This document shows positions 57,762-64,000 of a DNA stretch of 64,000 bases, one piece after another. Source of the DNA: Vitrella brassicaformis (lineage: Eukaryota; Sar; Vitrellaceae); assembly GCA_001179505.1 (NCBI GenBank), contig CDMY01000256.1, positions 83,250 to 147,249 on the forward strand, read 5' to 3'. Every line of letters begins with the position of its first letter. Position 1 is the stretch's first letter. Under the pieces are notes generated by a model. That model was given only the letters and a program-made list of their open reading frames with translations. It did not search any database and was not told the origin of the DNA. The position numbers and the translations under genes were made by a program.

Positions 57762-58745
57762 GCGAGAGTTCACCACCCACAACCGACACAGACGGCGGGT
57801 CCTCACCCTCGGGCTCGCCCGCCTCAGCATCTGCCTTGCCCCCTGCCCCGTCAACGGAATAGCCAGCCGCACGAGTACGTGTGTGGGGGTGTGCATGGCT
57901 GCCTCCCTGCCTGGCTGTTTGTTTGCTTGGGGGCCTTGGTGAAAGAGCAGAAAACGTGCAGGCAGCGGAATACTGAGGGCGGGTGTGGGAGCACTGCACT
58001 ATATTGCTGCCTACGTTTTATATTTCGCTGTCGTTGTCGTTGTTTGAGCACAGTTTGGATTCCAGGACTGTCCAGATGGCCATGTATGTGTGTATGAATG
58101 TCTCCGGTCACCAATATACGACTCAGTGCGTCACTCATTTACCGGCACTTCACCAACACGCCACATACACCCACGAATGCATGCATGGACGCATAATTAG
58201 ATAGTTTCTCGATAAAGGCCTCGATGGCTGACTGACACTCATCGAGTCAGCACAAAATGAAAGGCACAGAGGGAGAGAGAGAGAGAGAGGGACAGCACGG
58301 ACACTTGTAGGCAGGCAGATCACACGATTTGGATAAAACGCGCACACCATCTGGGCCTGTATTGTGTTTGCCTGTCACCCACAAGTACGTGAGAGAGACA
58401 GAGAGAGGCCCACTGACACACAGAGCGGACCAGCGAGAGGGAGTGAACAAGCTCACAAATTGATTGGTGAATGCCAACAGCCGGTCCTCTCGACCACCCA
58501 CAACATGACCATTGGACACCGCACACCCACACACGCCCACCCACACACGGCTCTCAGGCTGAAAAACGAACGCATCCATGCACAAACGCCCTAAGAGACT
58601 TAAGACAGACCGACAGGAGAGCACACACGCCACACACCTTCCTCTTCCGCGTATCCACTACGTACAGAACCCTTACGCATGCACACAATCCACCCAGTCG
58701 ATCGATCGATTGGTCAGTCAATCGATAGACAAAAATTCCCTCCAC
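57762..58745. other. Convergent intergenic region
   Basis: Nearly 1 kb. The first 100 bases may be the 3' exon of the kinase-like gene (a Ser/Pro/Thr-rich frame to 57862). A (GA)n run lies at 58271-58290. No other gene recognised. Confidence 0.5.
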
Positions 58746-59902
58746 TCACGGGTCGCATGGTTCACCATTGCCGCTGCCAGTGTGAGTGTCGCCGTCCGCC
58801 TCCCTGTCAGCGTCGCTGCCGCCCTTGTCAGTGGCATGGTACTGCCCGCTGCGCTCCTCAGCTGCCCCACTGAAGCGCACATCGATGGCGGCCTTCCTAG
58901 ACTTGAGGAGGCAGAACTTGCAGGCGAAGCAGGCGAAGAGGGGGATGGCCGCCAGGGTGTAGTTGTAGAAGACGGGATCGCTGTCGGGGTTGCCTTTGAA
59001 GTACACAAACATGCTCGGGCCCTTGATACCAAGGTCAACACCTGTTAGTCAGCACACACAGACACATACAAACAGACACGCATGGATATCATCTACCTCT
59101 CTTTTCGTATACCCCTATCTCTCTCTGCCTGTCTGCCCGACGCACCTGTGAATATGGCGAACATGGCTAGAATGAGGCACCAGAGCAGCAGCAGCACGGA
59201 GCACCACACTGTCAGCGCCCAATCCTTGAACAGCAGCGACCAGGCCAAAATAGCCGCCCCGCACAGGCACACGGCCGTCACGATGTCGTCCTCCCATCCG
59301 GGCGGCCCCGTGCCGTTGAGTGTGGGGACGAACATCATGAAGCACCATACTCCAGTAAAGCCCGCCAGCACGTTGAACAGGCCCTGGCAACAGGGGTGCC
59401 GCTTCTCGCGGCCATAGTGCAGCATCGCTGCCGTGGTCGGCTGGTTGGCCTTGTGAGTGGCGTAGGCGAGGATAGCCATGCAGAAGGCGGCTATGAGGTA
59501 CAGCACCAGGTCCATGTAGCTCGTCTCGTTGTCATTGTTTTGGTCGTAGTCCATCGTCACCAGTATCATCCAGCCAAACAGGTTGCCCAGGTACACCAGC
59601 GAGGCCACCGTGTACACCGTGGCAGTCACAGACGCTCGCCTGCACACAACAATTGGCACACAAGGACGGCGCAGAGGAGAACAAGCAATATGTGTGTGTG
59701 CGTGACAGTGCTGCGACCACCTGAGAGATGGTATGCATCCGCTGCCGGCGATGAGGGCTCCGACGAGGAAAAAGACGAAGTGATAAATTCTCCAGCCGGC
59801 GAAGCCCAGCGCCAGCTGAATGATGCCCAGCACGAGCAACGCCGCACCTGTGGCGATGCTGCCAGCCCGAAACAGCACCTCGCTGCTGCAGGTACAGGCC
59901 AT
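58746..59902 (-). CDS. Multispanning membrane protein, function unknown
   Basis: Three exons starting at 59902 (MACTCSSEVLFRAGSIATGA). About eight hydrophobic segments: AALLVLGIIQLALGFAGW, YHFVFFLVGALIAG, TVASLVYLGNLFGWMILV, YLIAAFCMAILAYAT, NVLAGFTGVWCFMMFV, AVCLCGAAILAWSLLF, VLLLLWCLILAMFAIF and, after an intron, YNYTLAAIPLFACFACKFC. Soluble loops include MDYDQNNDNETSYMD (a possible N-glycosylation site) and LHYGREKRHPCCQG. The C-terminal tail is polar and acidic (GSDADREADGDTHTGSGNGE). The GW-x-x-YHF-x-x-FLVGA segment faintly recalls TM198/TM7SF3-like domains, but this is not secure. It is divergent from the next gene across 194 bp. Confidence 0.72.
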
Positions 59903-60096
59903 GGTGTCTGACAGGGCCTGTTATATTCTCCCCGTCCCGCTTCCTTCCTTCTCCCCTCGGCTTAGCTCGCAATTCTGAGGTCCGTGAAAGCGCAAAAGAA
60001 GGGCGATGACAGTGATGAGGATGGATGTGACGAGCTGAGGCCACGGCAGGCGCTGCCCGTCGCCGGCAGCGATTGAGATGGCCGCCCTCGCCGCAG

Positions 60097-61293
60097 ATGG
60101 ACAGCATCACCGCCGACATGACGGCTGAAGAATACCTCAGAGCCGTCAGGTAAAAGCAGCGCCCGCACTCATCGCACTGAATCACTGTTTCCTTGTCGTT
60201 GTGTTGCTACAGGTGGCAGGCACGGCAGATCCCGAAGGTCATCAGCCACACAGGCGGACAGCCGGCTGCCCATCGCCCCCCCTCTCCGCCCACAAGCCAA
60301 CCGCACGGCAGCAGAGCCCACCACACAGCAAGCGCCCGATGGTGACGGTGGCATTGTTGTGTCAGAGAGGAGGGAAGCCGAGCCGTCGGGGCTTTCGGCT
60401 GCGCTGCGGCTTGTGCGAGGCGACCAGGGAGGGGCTGACACCACCAGCACCACCACCAGCGGCACGGCTGGAGAGATGTCGGCCACCTGGGTGAGCGATG
60501 TGGTCTTCTACTTCAAGAATCTGCGGCTGGTGAGACGACTTAGATATCGCACGTGTTGTCAGCCTTTTCCGATTGGATGAATGGATGGCTGGGTGTCATG
60601 TGTGTGTGCAGCAAGTGCACGGGACTCGCGAGTGCGGGCCGTCTGTGGTGGTGAGGAGCCGCGACGACTGGCTGGCTGCCCGTACCTCACTGAGCCCTTC
60701 CATTGACTCATTACGGCAAATGGACTCGGTGAGTGAGTGGACGAGCCACCAACACGACAAACGGCATCCATCCGGCCCCACTGTTCATTCAGGTGGAGAC
60801 CTGCAAGATGGTAGAGGTGTTGGCCGAGGTGATGCCCAAGACGACGGCAGCGACCATCAGTGTGGACGAGGGCACTGCGGCACGACAGCTGCACGTGTGT
60901 CGGTGGTTGTTTCTGCTGCTGGTCAACCTGGACGAGCTGCAGGCCCGCGACGAGGGAGTGGCCGCCGACCTGCAGGCCATTCGCAAACACTGCGATGCCT
61001 GGAGGGCTCACCTGGTATGTCTGTATACAGGATCCACACGCACGCACACACACACACGTGGGCCCGTGCGCTTTGTGTGTCAGATGTCGACCGGGGTTGG
61101 GTCGGTGGGCGAGTCGTGTCGAGAGCTGTTGGCCTCTGTGAGTGTCATCAGTGCCCTAGTTAAGAGAGTTCTTCCGGCAGAGATGACACACACGCAGGGA
61201 CGGACCCCATGTGCTGAGCTCTGCTGCGCTAGCTATGGCTGGGTGATATCTTGGCGGACTGTCGTCAACCTTTCTTTGTTCTGTTGTCTGTGA
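60097..61293 (+). CDS. Hypothetical helical protein
   Basis: Five exons. Exon 1 is MDSITADMTAEEYLRAVR. The only acceptor that keeps a long frame is GTGGCAG|GCACGG near 60225; the nearer CAG leads to an early stop. Exon 2 is polar (TAAEPTTQQAPDGDGGIVVS) and ends SATWVSDVVFYFKNLR. Exon 3 is QVHGTRECGPSVVVRSRDDW. Exon 4 is VETCKMVEVLAEVMPKTTAA followed by RQLHVCRWLFLLLVNLDELQ and DLQAIRKHCDAWRAHL. The last exon ends WRTVVNLSLFCCL. The middle part is predicted to be alpha-helical with one amphipathic, Leu-rich segment. No family recognised. Confidence 0.6.
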
Positions 61294-61806
61294 CGTCGAA
61301 GTGACACTGAATGGGGGACTCTCACAACTGAATGGACTCTCACAACTGAAATGGAGGCTCGCGCCTTGTTTGGTTCGCCCACGCGGCCTTTGCGATCGAA
61401 TTCGGGCAGCTGTGCGTGTGCATCGTGCTGGCGGTGTGTGTCGATTTGATTGTCTCAATGCGCTGCTCGGCATTGAGCAGCGCACTGACCTGCCCCTCTC
61501 TCTTCTGCTTTGCTCTTGGCTTGTCGCTTTCTTTGCCGCCCGCACAACTGCCCACCCACCTGTGTCTTGTCTGACTGCCTTCGCCCTTCTGTCATACTCG
61601 CTCTTGCCTGGCTGCCTTTGTTCGCTCGGCTCGGGACTCATTGCGTGCCTTTCTCTGTTGGTTCCTTCCTTCGTTGTGTTCATGTGTTAGCGCATCGAGC
61701 AGTTATTCAAGTGCAATCAGTCATTCAGGATCATGACACACGTATGAGTTGGTTGTCTGTGTGTCATACACTCATGACAACAGTCCGTCCTCCATCGTAT
61801 TTCACT
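61294..61806. other. Convergent intergenic spacer with a hairpin
   Basis: Holds a short tandem repeat (GGACTCTCACAACTGAA twice, about 61316-61352) and a perfect 10-bp stem: TGCGCTGCTC 61459-61468 with GAGCAGCGCA 61475-61484, loop of 6. A 129-codon open frame on the plus strand (61301-61690) lacks conservation signs. No gene supported. Confidence 0.5.
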
Positions 61807-62529
61807 TCACCTGCTTCGCCACCGACATGTAGCGATTGCCTTGTCGTTGTGTTTGGGGTAGCCTTGCCTTCGGGGTTGTGTAGTCTCCGTTTCCGTTTCG
61901 ATCGCTGTCGGGGTCGCCGTCTTCTCGCTTCTCGTTGTCTTTCTTTGGCGGCTTGCAACGCCTTTGAGGGCTTTCTTCAGCTCGGTCGGGAGGGCTCGCG
62001 CGGCGTTCTCCGTCATTGCAAGCGCCAGTGCGGCGGCCTGCAATGACCGATCATTCATTCATGTTTCACCGTCGTGTGTGTCGTGGTGCTTACTCTCGTA
62101 TTGGTGAGATCAATCAGTTGCGTTGCGGCGGGTCGTGGCTGTTCCTGTGTGGCGGGCTGCTGCTGTTGCTGCTGCTGTTGCTGTTGCTGCTGCTGCTGTT
62201 GCTGCTGCTGCTGTTGCTGCTGCTCCACCCTCTCGAGCTCCGCCCGCAGTTGCTCTTGCTCGAATTCTGCACGGCGGAGACGGAAGTATGTGAAGTCCTT
62301 GTGGACTGAAGTTCTATCCACTGGCCTTGAGGGCTCACCTTCGAGCTCCTCTGGAGCTGATGATACACGTCACACACACAGGCAAAGAGAAAAGTGTGTG
62401 AGGGAGCGGGGTGTGTAGACATGCCTTCTTACTCATGTTTGTGGGCCGGAGTGTGTTATTGCCTCGCAAGACCTCCGTCACCTCGGGTGGCGCGGCGACC
62501 TCAGTCAGCCGGAATTGTCCTGCTCGCAT
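61807..62529 (-). CDS. Small polyglutamine protein with an 18-base microexon
   Basis: Exon 1 starts at 62529 (MRAGQFRLTEVAAPPEVTEV) and ends at a GTAAGA donor. Exon 2 is only 18 bases (62339-62356) and gives TPEELE. Exon 3 starts at 62305 and encodes VHKDFTYFRLRRAEFEQEQL, then AELERVE, 22 Gln (62157-62222, mixed CAG and CAA), then PATQEQPRPAATQLIDLTN. Exon phases agree across all three, which supports this reading over the alternative M at 62321. Exon 4 (to 61807) encodes LAMTENAARALPTELKKALK and a basic tail; another frame there gives an acidic tail, so the last exon is less sure. No family recognised; possibly a nuclear regulatory protein. Confidence 0.55.
62157..62222 (-). repeat. 22-codon polyglutamine tract
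   Basis: CAG/CAA codons in mixed order within the small polyQ gene. Interruption by CAA suggests selection at the protein level or a stabilised repeat. Confidence 0.9.
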
Positions 62530-62659
62530 TCACATGTCCACACATCACACTGGTGCCTCAGGCTGGTGTGTGTGCTGATCTACTCTCGCGGTGGATTAGA
62601 GCCTCGTAGTTTTGGAGGTCAAATCGGCCTGTGGTGGGCACCCAGGCCGATATCGCGAA

Positions 62660-64000
62660 TCACAAGATTCGGTTCGCCCACTGCCAGACACATTCGGAGA
62701 AGCCCACACACAGAGGATATGGGTGTCGCTTCTCTTTTTGCTTCTCCTGACCATTTTCTTGATCCACGAAGAGCGTCATGTGGTACAGCCTGAACTCATG
62801 CGGTGTCTGGAGCTCATGCGGCCCCGTGCAGCAGCAAAGCGACACCAGCAGCAGCAGCAGCAGCAATGCACTCAGCTTTGGGATGACCGACTGCTTGATC
62901 GACATGAAGGTCAGCACGACGCCAACCAAAACACACACTGCCACAAAAAGCTGACACACATACACATGCGCACACACACACACAGAGAATGTTGTCGATG
63001 GTGACTTCCCTTGTGGTGCCTCTGACCTGCTCTGTGCTGCTGCTGCTGCTGCTGGTCGTCGGGGCCAGACGCTCAGCGAGAACTGACACACACCGAGACA
63101 CACATGCAGTGAGAGTGGGTGTGAGTGTGAACCAGGCGGCTGTTCGTGTGTACTTTGTGCGGCTCGTCCTCTGGTGTGGTCGGGATCGATCACCACGGCC
63201 TGCGACTCAACATCAGCTAGCTGCACACACACACACACACACACGTGTCGTCACACAAGTGTGTCTGTGTGTGTGTGTGTCCCTCTTTGGCGTACGTCAG
63301 TGTATTGCCATCCGTTCCATCCCTTCTTGTCGACGTCACACACGCCGTAGTTGCCGCCGTCCTCAGTCAAACTCGGCGGCCGGTCGAACACTGCCGACGT
63401 CTGCCGGTACTCAGAGAGGGACTTTGGCGCGTTGATGGCAATCACGACTGGGCCGCGGTGGAACACCTCTGCCTTGATGCGATCCTCGCTCGAGTGCTCG
63501 TAGAACCCACCTCGAAGACACAAGAAAGAGCCACATCCACTGATCTGTGTGTGACGTGTGTGTGGCTTTGCTCTCTTGCTTACCGACTTCGGAGTATGAC
63601 TTGGCGAACCACAGCGATCGGCAGTCGTCGCTGACTGGCGTGTGAGCGGTGGGGCAGGGGACGTTCGTGTGAGTGGCAGCGTAGCCCAGACACTTCTCCT
63701 CCTGCAGGCCCACCTCTGACGCGTGCTGCTCGACACACACACACAACAACAATAATGAGCGAGTGGATGCCACTGAGCAAAGGGGACTGACTGACCTTGC
63801 CGACGAGGAATGGGTATCCCCCGTCGCAGCCTTGGTTGTATGGCGAACAGCTCAGCACCACCGGCACGTCACGCACACCACGGCGGCTCAGCTCGATACG
63901 GAAGCGGCTCTGTAGAGCGTATGCGGATGCGATGGCGTAACAGCTGCCGCAGTCTTGTTGGTTGATGACATCGTCCCTGCCGAGCTCGCCCTCCCAGCTG
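62660..64000 (-). CDS. Cathepsin-C-like (papain family C1A) protein, 5' part beyond the right edge
   Basis: The papain-type nucleophile region is at the right edge: DVINQQDCGSCYAIASAYAL, followed by VLSCSPYNQGCDGGYPFLVG, ASEVGLQEEKCLGYAA, DDCRSLWFAKSYSEVG, IKAEVFHRGPVVIAINAPKS and GGNYGVCDVDKKGWNGWQYT. This order is that of dipeptidyl peptidase I. After YTD (63293) the usual NHAV...GYG His region and the NSWG Asn region are not found. The next exon reads LADVESQAVVIDPDHTRGRA, then a Ser-rich exon, then two hydrophobic stretches (LFVAVCVLVGVVLTFMSI and LLLLLLLVSLCC) and a polar tail to 62660. The protein may therefore be catalytically dead and membrane-anchored. The 5' end with signal peptide and exclusion domain is outside the window. 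Confidence 0.8.

Noticed and set aside
61301-61690. 129-codon plus-strand frame rich in Leu, Ser and Cys
   Set aside because: Hydrophobicity comes from CTTG/TTGC-rich DNA; it includes a tandem repeat and a hairpin and has no recognisable domain or splice context.

Overview
The window is nuclear DNA from an intron-rich, gene-dense protist. Genes are split into many short exons with GT...AG introns of about 30 to 600 bases. Codon use is GC-rich, and intergenic gaps are mostly under 1 kb. Flagellar coiled-coil protein CFAP58, alpha-tubulin, an oligosaccharyltransferase OST3/OST6 subunit, an ENTH/epsin adaptor and a cathepsin-C-like protease mark a flagellated eukaryote. One gene at 24.4-25.1 kb has a plastid-type bipartite presequence. 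The style (TG-rich 3' intron ends, CAGA/TGTC microsatellites, compact head-to-head gene pairs) fits a chromerid alga such as Vitrella; this is an inference, not proven by a marker gene.

Layout. 0-5 kb: a serine carboxypeptidase (minus, running off the left edge) head-to-head with a SPRY-domain protein (plus). 5-13 kb: a minus-strand coiled-coil gene head-to-head with CFAP58; their first two coding exons are inverted copies of each other. 13.6-19.2 kb: a secreted class-3-lipase-like hydrolase (minus) head-to-head with a large charged nuclear protein with two BRCT domains (plus). 19.8-23.7 kb: three paralogous four-helix membrane protein genes (minus, plus, minus), two of them with a stop at the same internal junction. 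24.4-27.3 kb: a small membrane protein (minus) and OST3/OST6 (plus). 27.6-34.8 kb: a TBC/RabGAP-like gene (minus) and a single-domain voltage-gated cation channel with EF-hands (plus), which carries a perfect 90-bp tandem duplication. 34.9-37.3 kb: a secreted RTX-repeat protein gene lying between two 108-bp direct repeats. 37.4-40.3 kb: an unknown gene (minus) and a GT10 fucosyltransferase (plus). 41-45.1 kb: an epsin. 46.8-49.4 kb: alpha-tubulin. 50.8-53.8 kb: a fusion of two GNAT acetyltransferase domains and a PhzF isomerase-like domain. 54-57.8 kb: a decayed DExH helicase and a frameshifted protein-kinase-like gene. 58.7-61.3 kb: a multispanning membrane protein and an unknown helical protein, head-to-head. 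61.8-64 kb: a small polyQ protein and a cathepsin-C-like gene that keeps the catalytic Cys region but lacks the His/Asn region and ends in hydrophobic segments.

The genes do not form one pathway. Secretory and endomembrane functions recur (carboxypeptidase, lipase, OST3/6, fucosyltransferase, TBC protein, epsin, RTX protein, protease), alongside flagellar ones (CFAP58, alpha-tubulin). The strongest organisational signals are the repeated head-to-head pairing of genes across short spacers and a consistent intron design: CA/CAGA tracts in the 5' half and TG/TGTC tracts in the 3' half of the transcript-sense intron. Exon boundaries and starts were read by eye; most gene ends are good to a few codons, while 5' starts are less certain.
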